Below are positions 39,976-49,172 of a stretch of 64,000 bases of DNA, piece by piece (the stretch's first letter is position 1; each line of letters begins with the position of its first letter). A model generated the notes under the pieces. It did no database searches and was not told the DNA's origin. It was given only the letters and a program-made list of their open reading frames with translations. Made by a program: the position numbers and the translations under genes. The stretch is from Methanobacterium_D oryzae. GTDB taxonomy: Archaea > Methanobacteriota > Methanobacteria > Methanobacteriales > Methanobacteriaceae. The DNA lies in the NCBI RefSeq assembly GCF_050433505.1, contig NZ_JBNPXC010000003.1, positions 213,817 through 277,816 on the forward strand, written 5' to 3'.

Positions 39976-42459
39976 ATTACGAGGAAACTGTTATTTACAG
40001 TCTTCCTAATCGCAAGCTTATCACTTGGCGGTATTTCTACTGCAAACGCAGCAGAACAAGGGACTGTACAAACACAGACCAGTAATACAGATACTGTAAA
40101 AAATACTGTAAATACACAAAATGATAATATAAATATTTTATATGAAACAGCCCATAAGCAAAAGTCGGCTGAAAATAGCGTAAAAACGGTGAAGAACACC
40201 GTAAACGAAAAAAGTACGAAACCCAACAAAGTTAAAAAAACTAACAATGGACAAACAGTAAGTACACAAAACAAGAACAAAGATAAGCCAGTGACTACTG
40301 TTAAACAGACCACAGAAAGCAACGCGAAAACAGAGACTACCAGTACTGAAAATACAATTCAAATCACCATAGATAGTTCAAAAAACGCAGAAACTGTAAA
40401 TAATTCAAGTTTAGGCGGTTCAACAACTACACAAGAAACAAGTCAGACTGCAAGTACTTCAACAGAAAATACAACTAAACCTATTAAAGATGATTTAACA
40501 GACACTAAACAATTTACTAATTCAACAAATCCAGTTAGTCAAGCAACAACAGATACACAAGCTACAGTTGTAGCTCCCACAAATGCATCTGCTGACACAG
40601 AACCAGTGACCACAAGTACTGAAACTACACCAGTTGCACAAACTACTGTAAATCAAAGCACCAACAACGCTCAAGAAGAACTACAAGCAGCAGCAGGTAA
40701 CACATACACTGATGTCCATGCTATTTGGTTAAGTGCAGAAGATATAAGCAGTGTTTCAGTAAGCCAGCTTGTAAATGCAGATATTACAGATATATTTGTC
40801 AAATCAAACATGGTTTCAACTCCCACATATCAAACTGTATTAAGCAGTGCAATTTCTAAGTTCCAGAACACAGGAATAAGAATACATGCATGGATTACAT
40901 GTTTCAAGGATGCTAATGGTAATTGGGTTGACCCAGCAAACGCCACACAGCGCCAAAATTTATTGAACATGATAACCAATGTTGCAAAAAACTACAATAT
41001 TGATGGAATCCACCTTGATTATGTAAGATACTCTGGAGTTGGTGAAAACGCAGCTTATAAATACCCAAACTCAACAGGAACTATCACATCTTTTGTAAAA
41101 GATGTATGGAATAGGGTCAAAGCAATTAATCCAGATATTGCAGTTTCAGCTGCTGTAATGCCCGAAGGAGCAAACAACGCATATTATTATGGACAAGACT
41201 ATAAGTCAATTGCACAGTACACGGATTTCATTGTTCCAATGATTTATAAGGGAAATTACGATAAAGACACCACTTGGATTAGTACAGTAACAAAATACAT
41301 TGTTGGCCAAGTAGGTGATAAACCAGTAATTGCAGGGCTTCAATCATATGTTTCAGACAATAACACCACACCATTAAGCGCTAGTGAATTAAAAACAGAC
41401 ATTCAATCAGCAATAAACAATGGATCATCAGGATATGCATTATTCAAATATGGGATGGTCAGTCAGGATTTCTTGAATCCTCCAAGTTTTACCATAAGCC
41501 AAATTAAAGATGCTGCATCAAGAGTCAAAACATTCATTGAAACTAATCATGCGCTTCCAAATTATGTTACAATAGGAACAAATCAGATTTCAATGCCTGA
41601 TTTCCTTAAATTAATGGTTAAAAGCGTGTTACAAATAAATAGTGGAACAACAAGTCCAATAACCTTAAAAGATATTAATGATCCCAATGGTTCAACAGGA
41701 TCATTTACAAGTGGAAACATCTACAAAACAGAGTATTTGGATATGGCTAAAAGAATCAATGCATTCTTAGATTCAAATGGTTTAGCACCAAATTATTCAA
41801 CAAACCATTTAGGTAAGATTTCTTACGAATCTTTAGTTTACATGTACTCAAAGATACTCAACTATTACAAAGTAAACAGTAAATTACCAAGTTACGTTTC
41901 CATGAATTCAGCAATGAAAATTTCAGTACCAATTGCAAGTGGATCTGCAACAGGTACAACCACTACATCAGGAACTGTATCAACTGTAACATCAGTTCCA
42001 GCAGATTTAAAGAAGTATTTAGCAGCGACAGCGAACTGTCAAGTGACTAATGCAAGCATTAAAGCACTTGCAGCTTCAATAACTAAAGGTAAAACAACAA
42101 CCTATGCTAAAGCCGTAGCAATATTCAACTGGGTAAGAGATAACTTAAGTTACTCCTTCTACTACAACACTAAATATGGTGCAGTAGGCGCATTAAATGC
42201 AAAAAAAGGTAACTGTGTAGACACTGCCCACCTTGTAATTGCACTTACACGTGCTGCAGGAATTCCTGCAAGATACGAGCATGTTTATGCTAAATTTACA
42301 AGTGGTAACTGGTATGGACACGTTATTGCTCAAGTGTATGTAAATGGTAAATGGTACTATGCTGATGCATCAAGTAACTCCAATACTTTTGGTGTTATTA
42401 AAAATTGGAGTACATCATCAGCGACAATAAAAGGTTATTATGCTTCATTACCTTTCTAG
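39976..42459 (+). CDS. Multidomain pseudomurein hydrolase (glycosidase-like + PMBR + transglutaminase-like peptidase)
   Basis: 827 residues from ATT 39976, seven bp after GGAGG; TTG 39955 is the nearest canonical start. The signal peptide is residues 1-25 (RKLLFTVFLIASLSLGG, ending TANAAE). A Thr/Ser/Asn-rich spacer runs to ~240. Residues 243-495 form a TIM-barrel-type glycoside hydrolase-like domain with DGIHLDYVRYSG near 342. Two pseudomurein-binding repeats (LPNYVTIGTNQISMPDFL; LAPNYSTNHLGKISYESL) follow. The C-terminal transglutaminase-like domain has Cys747 (KGNCVDTAH), His782 (GHVIAQVYV) and Asp797 (YYADASSN). This triad is that of the phage pseudomurein endoisopeptidases PeiP/PeiW (C71). 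Secreted, wall-bound autolysin is the best reading. Confidence 0.88.
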   Translation: MTRKLLFTVFLIASLSLGGISTANAAEQGTVQTQTSNTDTVKNTVNTQNDNINILYETAHKQKSAENSVKTVKNTVNEKSTKPNKVKKTNNGQTVSTQNKNKDKPVTTVKQTTESNAKTETTSTENTIQITIDSSKNAETVNNSSLGGSTTTQETSQTASTSTENTTKPIKDDLTDTKQFTNSTNPVSQATTDTQATVVAPTNASADTEPVTTSTETTPVAQTTVNQSTNNAQEELQAAAGNTYTDVHAIWLSAEDISSVSVSQLVNADITDIFVKSNMVSTPTYQTVLSSAISKFQNTGIRIHAWITCFKDANGNWVDPANATQRQNLLNMITNVAKNYNIDGIHLDYVRYSGVGENAAYKYPNSTGTITSFVKDVWNRVKAINPDIAVSAAVMPEGANNAYYYGQDYKSIAQYTDFIVPMIYKGNYDKDTTWISTVTKYIVGQVGDKPVIAGLQSYVSDNNTTPLSASELKTDIQSAINNGSSGYALFKYGMVSQDFLNPPSFTISQIKDAASRVKTFIETNHALPNYVTIGTNQISMPDFLKLMVKSVLQINSGTTSPITLKDINDPNGSTGSFTSGNIYKTEYLDMAKRINAFLDSNGLAPNYSTNHLGKISYESLVYMYSKILNYYKVNSKLPSYVSMNSAMKISVPIASGSATGTTTTSGTVSTVTSVPADLKKYLAATANCQVTNASIKALAASITKGKTTTYAKAVAIFNWVRDNLSYSFYYNTKYGAVGALNAKKGNCVDTAHLVIALTRAAGIPARYEHVYAKFTSGNWYGHVIAQVYVNGKWYYADASSNSNTFGVIKNWSTSSATIKGYYASLPF

Positions 42460-42502
42460 GTAAAAGCATCATTTCCTTATTTTTTTTATTTTACTTTAAA
42501 AA

Positions 42503-43039
42503 TTAAGAGATTTTAGCTCCATAAAGTTCTATTTTAATATCATTAAACAATTTAGCAATATTTAGAGGTTCTAACTTACTTTTTAAAATATTATAAGCAT
42601 TTTTTTGAAGCATATCTTCATTAAGTAGAATTCTAAGGTTTATATTTTCAATTCCGCCTTTTTTGTATTTTTCTAAAATCATGAGAATAATCTCTTTAAT
42701 TTCATCATCATTTTGACTTATTTCATCAATATTAGCCTTTATGTATTGTTCTGCTCGTTCATTTCGTGTTATTAAAGGTGCTTCAAATATCATATTTGCT
42801 ATTAAGTCAAATGTGTCAGAATCTTCTGAATTTTCAGTCTCTTTTATGAAATTAATGTCTATTTGCATTTCTTGGAGCATATCTATGAATTTACGTCTCT
42901 TGCTATCATCAATCCATAATTCCCTTAATTCTTCAATCGTATGTACCTGTTTTTCAATGAATTTTCTTGTTATAATTTTATATTCAGTATAAGTAACTGT
43001 TTTTCCATCAAATTCAAGTTCTATTTCATCATTGACCAT
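42503..43039 (-). pseudogene. Orphan C-terminal domain of a type I restriction HsdR subunit
   Basis: 178 residues that look like the C-terminal EcoEI-type HsdR domain: RKFIEKQVHTIEELRELWIDD, MLQEMQIDINF, DTFDLIANMIFEAPLITRNERAEQY (read in pieces). No helicase or nuclease part precedes it, and no hsdM or hsdS is in the window. It has an intact ATG, so it may be expressed, but the likeliest origin is decay of a restriction system. A complete small protein of unknown use is the alternative. Confidence 0.65.
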
Positions 43040-43160
43040 AATAAATCATCTTTAAAAATTTTATCATAATAACTATATGGTGAAATTAAAATAAAATTAT
43101 TTTCACATTTGGTTAAATTATTAAAAATAGATATATTAGTTAAAAAAGATTAATATAAAA

Positions 43161-43559
43161 TTATATTACTGATGCATGTTTTAACATGTTTTTATGGTTA
43201 AATGCAAGCTTCATATTTTGAATTTCGTCCTTACTAAATGATTTAACCTTTAATATCTCATCATCAGAATCAAACTTCCCATCAATATGTTTAGCTTTAA
43301 AACATACAGAAATAATATGTCCTCTTGGGTCCCTATCTGGATGTGAATAAACCCCAACCAATTCTTCAATTTTTATTTTTAATCCAGTTTCTTCTTCTAC
43401 TTCTCTATGGGCTGTTGTTTGTACTTTTTCACCGTATTCAGCAAATCCACCAGGTATTTCCCAGTACCCGCTGTATGGCTCGTTTTTTCTTTTAACAAGA
43501 ACAACTTTACCATCCTCACATGTTATAATTACATCTACTGTTAAACCTGGAGTTTTAAT
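43161..43559 (-). CDS. Nudix hydrolase with an apparent ATT start
   Basis: 132 residues when read from ATT 43559. The Nudix box lies at residues ~38-60: GGFAEYGEKV then REVEEETGL, with all catalytic Glu present. Substrate class is probably a nucleoside diphosphate derivative. The only canonical start in frame (TTG 43361) lies downstream of the box and would destroy the enzyme. Upstream, a stop codon is reached after six further codons. GGAGGTG (43573-43567) is seven bp before the ATT, which gives the N-terminus (M)KTPGLTVDVII. Confidence 0.88.
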   Translation of the reverse strand: MKTPGLTVDVIITCEDGKVVLVKRKNEPYSGYWEIPGGFAEYGEKVQTTAHREVEEETGLKIKIEELVGVYSHPDRDPRGHIISVCFKAKHIDGKFDSDDEILKVKSFSKDEIQNMKLAFNHKNMLKHASVI

Positions 43560-43619
43560 TGATAAACACCTCCAATATCAATCAAATTCAAAATAAATAA
43601 AGAAAAGTAAAGGGAAAAA

Positions 43620-44042
43620 TTACATCATTTTTGATTTTTCTTTTTCTATACTTTGGGCAGCTTCTTTTTCTTCATTGTCGCTTAAAGATCTTTTAGTTTC
43701 TGGGAAAAGTTTTGATTCTTCTTCATCAACATGATGTTCTACTGCATCTTTTAATTCTTTAAATTTGGACATCCACTTGCTGCTTCCTGTATCCATTTTA
43801 TCTAATTCTTTAAGCAGTTGTTTAGCTTCTTCATGCTCTTCTATTCCATGTTCAACCAGTTCTTTATCAACTTTTTTTGCTTTTGGATAAAAAAATCTTT
43901 CTTCACCCATCATGTGTACTTCTAATTCTTTTTTAATTTCTGGGAACTTAGAAGTATCATTTTTACTTATTGTTTCTTGAAATAGGCCTTTAACCTCTTC
44001 ATGGTCGTGTATTAACATTCCATATAATTTTTCATATGTCAT
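43620..44042 (-). CDS. Hemerythrin-domain protein
   Basis: 140 residues, a four-helix bundle with metal-ligand His/Glu motifs HDHEEV, HMMGEERFFYP, HGIEEHEE and HHVDEEESKLFP. Binds a di-iron site in the family. Roles in oxygen or redox sensing and protection are usual. The start ATG follows GGAGGTTTAAT. It precedes the Nudix gene by 60 bp on the same strand. Confidence 0.92.
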   Translation of the reverse strand: MTYEKLYGMLIHDHEEVKGLFQETISKNDTSKFPEIKKELEVHMMGEERFFYPKAKKVDKELVEHGIEEHEEAKQLLKELDKMDTGSSKWMSKFKELKDAVEHHVDEEESKLFPETKRSLSDNEEKEAAQSIEKEKSKMM

Positions 44043-44260
44043 ATTAAACCTCCAATTAGTATTAATTATATTGTTTTTGTTAATACTTAAATTTAATTAA
44101 CCATTATACTCTAAAATAAATCTCAACTTATGAAGTTTTCAAAAATAATAATAAGCTTCTATTCGAAGAATTAAATATTTAAATGATATAAATAAAGGAA
44201 TAAACTACAATTAGCCTATCAATTAAATATTTCAAAGATAATTCAAATATTTGTTAAATT

Positions 44261-44851
44261 TTAATACAAGATTATGTTTGAAAGTATTATATATATTCCC
44301 AGAGCTATCAAAACAAAAGGGAAAATTAAATGACCATACTTTTTAATTTTATCTCCAATAACTCTATGATTGGTTAAATATTGACTTATCAAGCACCAAA
44401 TTCCGATCATAGTCATGAAAACAACAACCATAACAAATAATTGATAAATGTCCAAAGTAGCAAATAACGGGGTATAAACCCCTATATTATCACCACCATT
44501 TATAAATGAAACAAATGTCACAGTAAATATTGAAGATCCCTTAGATTTTAGGTTTTCACCTATTTCATCTTCTTTATCTCTATTCTTTAAGTCAATTAAA
44601 CTCTTTAGTCCAATTATTATTGGAAATATACCCAACAAACCAATAACTGACATTGGCACTATGAATTTAAAAAAGTAACCCAACAAACTTATTAATATTA
44701 AAAAAGAGACCCCCAAATATTGCCCTATAACAATCTGATTATTTTTATAGTCTTTATTTGCAAAAAATATCATTAAAACAAAAAGATCGTCAATATTCGT
44801 GGCTACAAAAGCCATAATACTAGTTATAATCAAAATAAAGATATCATTCAT
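44261..44851 (-). CDS. CadD-family cadmium resistance/cation transporter
   Basis: 196 residues with five or six membrane segments. The N-terminal motif FVATNIDDLFVLMIFF carries the paired acidic residues conserved in CadD, and FINGGDNIGVYTPLF repeats that motif in the second half. Probably exports Cd2+ or a related cation. Single gene. Confidence 0.85.
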   Translation of the reverse strand: MNDIFILIITSIMAFVATNIDDLFVLMIFFANKDYKNNQIVIGQYLGVSFLILISLLGYFFKFIVPMSVIGLLGIFPIIIGLKSLIDLKNRDKEDEIGENLKSKGSSIFTVTFVSFINGGDNIGVYTPLFATLDIYQLFVMVVVFMTMIGIWCLISQYLTNHRVIGDKIKKYGHLIFPFVLIALGIYIILSNIILY

Positions 44852-44941
44852 TTAATCACTAATTTTATTCTTCTTTAGAATATAATTTCTCTTTAAAGAA
44901 ATAAAAATGGCAAAAGCCATTAAAATAGAATTATTAACCTT

Positions 44942-45856
44942 CTATTTAAATATTGCAAATAATTTATCTTTTTTACCCCAAAATATAATCACTATTGCAA
45001 CTAAAGCTATAATAACTGACCATAATATGCTACTGTAGGGATCATAGGATGAACTTAAGACTGATGGCACATCACCAAGCACACTGCCTTCAGTACTGAC
45101 TATAAGTGCTGCATAAATATTGTTTATGATGTGTATTCCCATAGCTGTTTCAATACTATCTTCTCCTAATGTAATTATACCCAACATTAATCCCATTATA
45201 GATGCTTCAATAACTGGAAAAATGCTTACAGTCATATTAGCCCCATTCATCAAGTGGACAATTCCAAATATAAGAGATGTGGCTACCAATGGTATTATAG
45301 GCTTTTTACTTAATAATCCAAACCATTGCATCAAATATCCTCTAAAGAACACTTCTTCAAATGATGCTTGGATTGGAAATGTTATTAAACTTATAATTAA
45401 AAGAATTCCAAATGTTCTTGAATTAAATGTAAACTGGTAACCTTCTGGTTGGATTAAAAGAGATATAACTGTAATTGTTCCTAAAATAGCGAGCCATAAT
45501 CCAACCCCTTTTAATATTCTCATCCAGTTAATCTTTAATTTCGTAGTAATAACTGATGTAAAGCTTCTAATGTGGATAAAGCGTATGAAAAGATATAAAA
45601 CAATAAAAGATGCTACAGAGCCAATTAAAGTTAAAGGCAGTATGAAAAACGGGTCATAAAGATACTTATAATATGTAGTTAGGGATAGATCACCCTGCAT
45701 AACTAATATTATCATTAAAGCTATCCAAATTACCATGCCTAAAGCTATTTGTGCGCCCCATGTTGCTACTATTGTGAGTAAGTATCTCCACCAGTTATTT
45801 TTTCCAGATTCTGCATTATGTAAAAATGATATTTCTGATATGACAATTCCTCCCAT
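44942..45856 (-). CDS. CPBP-family intramembrane metalloprotease
   Basis: 304 residues with eight or so membrane segments. The conserved motifs EEVFFRGYL and FGIVHLMNG hold the Glu and His residues of the CAAX-protease/bacteriocin-processing family. The target is unknown. The ATG at 45856 sits directly before GGAGGA, so the ribosome binding site would lie inside the coding region. The codon at the normal distance (six bp) is ATA 45841, giving (M)SEISFLHN. Confidence 0.85.
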   Translation of the reverse strand: MGGIVISEISFLHNAESGKNNWWRYLLTIVATWGAQIALGMVIWIALMIILVMQGDLSLTTYYKYLYDPFFILPLTLIGSVASFIVLYLFIRFIHIRSFTSVITTKLKINWMRILKGVGLWLAILGTITVISLLIQPEGYQFTFNSRTFGILLIISLITFPIQASFEEVFFRGYLMQWFGLLSKKPIIPLVATSLIFGIVHLMNGANMTVSIFPVIEASIMGLMLGIITLGEDSIETAMGIHIINNIYAALIVSTEGSVLGDVPSVLSSSYDPYSSILWSVIIALVAIVIIFWGKKDKLFAIFK

Positions 45857-46057
45857 TAGGAAATAAAAATTTATATTTAAATATTAAAATTAGTGTTATT
45901 TAATCTGAATATATTAAAATTATTTAATTTCAATTACTAAAAAATTCATATTTAAATATTAACAAAATTATTATGCTAATATTAATCTAAATAAATTAAA
46001 ATCATTTTGATTTCATTACTTAAAAAATTCTATTTCAAAAATTATAAGGTTTAAATT

Positions 46058-47212
46058 ATGGACATAAAAAATATTCATGAAGGATTAGTTACAATAAAAA
46101 CCCCTGAATTTGAAAAAATATCATCAAAAGCGCCTGTTTTCTATAATCCAGTAATGGAACTTAACAGAGATTTATCTGTACTTGCAATAAAGGCTTATCA
46201 AAAGAAATTAGGACATGAAATTAGTATATGTGATGCCTTTGGAGGAAGCGGGATCAGAGGAGTAAGATATGCAAAAGAGATAGATGAAGTTTCTAAAGTT
46301 GTTATAACTGATATTAATCCTCTAGCAGTTCAATATGCAAATGAAAATATTGAAATGAATGGTTTAAATAATGTTAAAGTTTACAAGGAAGATGCAAATA
46401 TCTTACTTAGAAAATGTAGGGGAAAATTTGATGTTGTAGATATAGATCCATTTGGTACACCATCTCCCTATCTTGAATCTGCTGCAATTAGCCTTAAAGC
46501 AGGGGGAATGATCTGTGCAACAGCAACTGATACTTCTGCACTATGCGGAACATATAAAGAGCCATGTATCAGGAAGTACAGTGCAATGCCTCTTAAAACA
46601 GAATACTGTCATGAAGTAGGTATTAGAATTCTTGCAGGATTTATTGCAAGGACTTTTTCCAAATATAAAAAGTGTATTGAAGTTAAATTCTCGCATAGCA
46701 GCGAACATTACATGAGAATTTATGCAGTAATTAAAAAAGGGGCAAAAATAACTGATGAATCCCTTAAAAATTTAGGATACATATTACATTGTAAAAAATG
46801 TCTTAATAGGGTTATAGTTCGAGGTATAGCTCCAAAAATGCCTTCTAATTGTCCTGTTTGTGGTGAAAATTTCAATATTGGAGGTCCGCTCTGGTGTGGT
46901 GAAATTCAAAACGAGAGTTTCATAAAAGATATGCTTGATGCTATGGAAAATACAAAAATAAATCAAGAACAAAAAGCCCTTAAACTTCTTAATAGAAATT
47001 ATGAAGAAGCAAATGCCCCTGAAACTTTTTATGATCTTCATGAAATCTGTAGAAATCTTAAAATAAGCGCTCCTCGGATGGATGATGTTTTTGAATCCCT
47101 TAAAAAGAAAGGTTATTTTGTATCAAGAACTCATTTTAAGCCAGTTGGGATAAAAACAGATGCCCCATTGGATGTTTTAAAAGAAATTGTTTCATATTTA
47201 CAGATTAAATAA
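46058..47212 (+). CDS. trm1: tRNA (guanine26-N2)-dimethyltransferase
   Basis: 384 residues. SAM-dependent enzyme making N2,N2-dimethylguanosine at position 26 of tRNA. Motif I is CDAFGGSGIRGVRYA and the catalytic region is DIDPFGTPSPYLESA, followed by TDTSALCG, all typical of Trm1. A C-terminal zinc-binding part (CKKCLNR, CPVCGE) is present. Single gene. Confidence 0.95.
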   Translation: MDIKNIHEGLVTIKTPEFEKISSKAPVFYNPVMELNRDLSVLAIKAYQKKLGHEISICDAFGGSGIRGVRYAKEIDEVSKVVITDINPLAVQYANENIEMNGLNNVKVYKEDANILLRKCRGKFDVVDIDPFGTPSPYLESAAISLKAGGMICATATDTSALCGTYKEPCIRKYSAMPLKTEYCHEVGIRILAGFIARTFSKYKKCIEVKFSHSSEHYMRIYAVIKKGAKITDESLKNLGYILHCKKCLNRVIVRGIAPKMPSNCPVCGENFNIGGPLWCGEIQNESFIKDMLDAMENTKINQEQKALKLLNRNYEEANAPETFYDLHEICRNLKISAPRMDDVFESLKKKGYFVSRTHFKPVGIKTDAPLDVLKEIVSYLQIK

Positions 47213-47268
47213 TGTATAAGTGTCTAAAAAAGTTTTAATGCTTAAAATAAATAAAAAAATATATTTAA

Positions 47269-47961
47269 TTATTCATAATTAAGCATTCCATTTGTGTAGT
47301 AATATTGAAGCTCTGATGCGTGCTGCAATTCGAAATTCCTGTATGGATCACCGAAATATGGATAAATCATTCCTTTTAGTGTATAATAGTAAGCAGGGAT
47401 TATACCATATTCATGCCGTATTACATCAAAGTACAATGGGTATCCACATCCTTGATTTAATAGAACACTACCCTTTCTAACTGTTCCATGCCAGAACATT
47501 GGAATTGGACCTTCTTGACCTCTTTCAGCAGCTAACTCATTTACATAGTCTATTGCCTCATCATAAGAGTCAAATACTATTCCATCAGCTTTGTATTTGT
47601 ATCTTCCATCAGGAATACCAAATATGGCTACTTTAAGTGAATCCCAATAATTAATTTGCCCTTCGGAACCACTACCTTGGGTGTCAATAAATGCAAGTTC
47701 TATTATACGTACTCCATTTTCGTCATAATGACGGTAATTTGAGCTTCCTGCAAAATGCACTACCAGCGCACACTTAGACCCTGTTTGATTTGCATATTGC
47801 GCTAAAAGTTCAGAATGCGGGTGTCCTGGGTACATATCAGGATTTGCCAATTTTACAAACCCCAATCTTCCAACAGGCTCTATGGTACCACCTAAACTTG
47901 AAATGTAAGCAAAACCCCCAAAAAGCAAGAGTATTGCTACAACAACTATTCCCCATCTCAT
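47269..47961 (-). CDS. Unrecognised membrane-anchored or secreted protein
   Basis: 230 residues. One N-terminal hydrophobic helix (GIVVVAILLLFGGFAYI) looks like a signal anchor. The remainder is rich in aromatic residues and glycine, with two central cysteines (SKCALVVHFAG, LLNQGCGYPLYF) and Tyr-rich ends. I do not recognise a family or a catalytic motif. A His-rich patch (DMYPGHPHSEL) might bind metal. The start follows AGGTGAATGA. Convergent with trm1. Confidence 0.75.
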   Translation of the reverse strand: MRWGIVVVAILLLFGGFAYISSLGGTIEPVGRLGFVKLANPDMYPGHPHSELLAQYANQTGSKCALVVHFAGSSNYRHYDENGVRIIELAFIDTQGSGSEGQINYWDSLKVAIFGIPDGRYKYKADGIVFDSYDEAIDYVNELAAERGQEGPIPMFWHGTVRKGSVLLNQGCGYPLYFDVIRHEYGIIPAYYYTLKGMIYPYFGDPYRNFELQHASELQYYYTNGMLNYE

Positions 47962-48270
47962 TCATTCACCTATTAATGTGAAAAGATTAATTTTTTATTC
48001 ACGTATTTTTTTTAATTTTATAATCCTAAATCTTCCCTTTTGTTTTTTATATATTAAATAAGAGTATTGTTATTCTTCTGCATCATAGTAATTAAATGTT
48101 ACCATACATATTAATAATTATCTATTAAATTGTATTATAATAAGTTTAAGTTATTCTTATGTTTATTATGACTATCATTCTTTTTTATATTCTCAAATAC
48201 CATAATTTATATAAAATGAACGTCATAGAAAGTATCGGCTTATGCCAAAAAAAGAAAAAGGAGGTAAAAA
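47962..48270 (+). promoter_or_regulatory. Divergent region upstream of the DUF4013 gene
   Basis: About 309 bp, AT-rich, no gene seen. A TATA-like AATTTATATAAAA lies near 48203-48215, some 55 bp before the start, and a strong AAAGGAGG at 48256-48263 serves the plus-strand gene. Confidence 0.45.
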
Positions 48271-48942
48271 ATGAATATCGTAGATAATATAACCAGTTCT
48301 TTGAAATATCCTTTGAATGATTGGGTAAAAATATTAATTTTGACTATTATATCTATAATTCCAATAGTAAACTTTATAAGTGCAGGATATATGCTAAGAA
48401 TCATAAAATCGACCTTAGCAGGTATTGATGAGGTGCCAGGATTTGATGATCTCGGAGAATTGTTTATTGATGGTATAAAAATACTTATTGTGAGCATTGT
48501 TTACATGATTGTACCATTAATAATATATTTCGTTGCATTATTACCATTAATGTTTACAAGCGACCCATATAGTATGATGTCTGGTTTAATGTCTGGCCTA
48601 ACTATTGTTATTTTGCTCATAGATATCGTAGTAGCCATAATATTTTCATTAGTACTCTATCCTGCTATAGTTAACATGGCATTATACGACAGTGAACTTG
48701 GAGCAGCATTCAGATTTAGTGAAATATTGGATAGAATTAAAGCAATTGGATGGGGAGACTACATACTCTGGATAATCGCAATAATTGTAACTTCAATCGT
48801 TGTAGGAGTTATCTTAGGTATAGTTGGAGCTATTCTAATGATTATCCTCATAGGATTCTTAGTATGGTTTGCTATGGGAGCTTACCTAACAATGTTCCAA
48901 GCTAGATCTATAGGTCTTTTATTCTCTGAATCCATGGAATAA
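48271..48942 (+). CDS. DUF4013 membrane protein
   Basis: 223 residues. The N-terminal WVKILILTIISIIPIVNFISAGYMLRI and DEVPGFDDLGELFIDGIK segments are those of DUF4013 proteins, with five or six membrane helices. They are common in Methanobacteria and of unknown function. Strong ribosome binding site AAAGGAGG. Confidence 0.85.
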   Translation: MNIVDNITSSLKYPLNDWVKILILTIISIIPIVNFISAGYMLRIIKSTLAGIDEVPGFDDLGELFIDGIKILIVSIVYMIVPLIIYFVALLPLMFTSDPYSMMSGLMSGLTIVILLIDIVVAIIFSLVLYPAIVNMALYDSELGAAFRFSEILDRIKAIGWGDYILWIIAIIVTSIVVGVILGIVGAILMIILIGFLVWFAMGAYLTMFQARSIGLLFSESME

Positions 48943-49172
48943 ACATTAAAAATAATATTCAACCAATAAAAACTTTTTTTATTTTTTTATTTTACTTGAA
49001 TTTATGAAAATTATATTTAAAACTTGGATCATTTAAATAACATTATTTTTGTATATGAATTAATTCACATTAAATCATTAATTATATAAGATTGTACAAC
49101 ATATTCAATAATAACTTGCAAATTAATAAACATTGTTCACATAATTAATTTAGATACAATTGGTGCTTAAAA

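Noticed and set aside
39976..42459. Pseudomurein hydrolase as part of a prophage
   Set aside because: No capsid, terminase, integrase or att-like repeat nearby, and the protein has a signal peptide and its own promoter, unlike phage PeiP.
42503..43039. Functional restriction-modification system
   Set aside because: No methylase, specificity subunit or helicase domain anywhere in the window.
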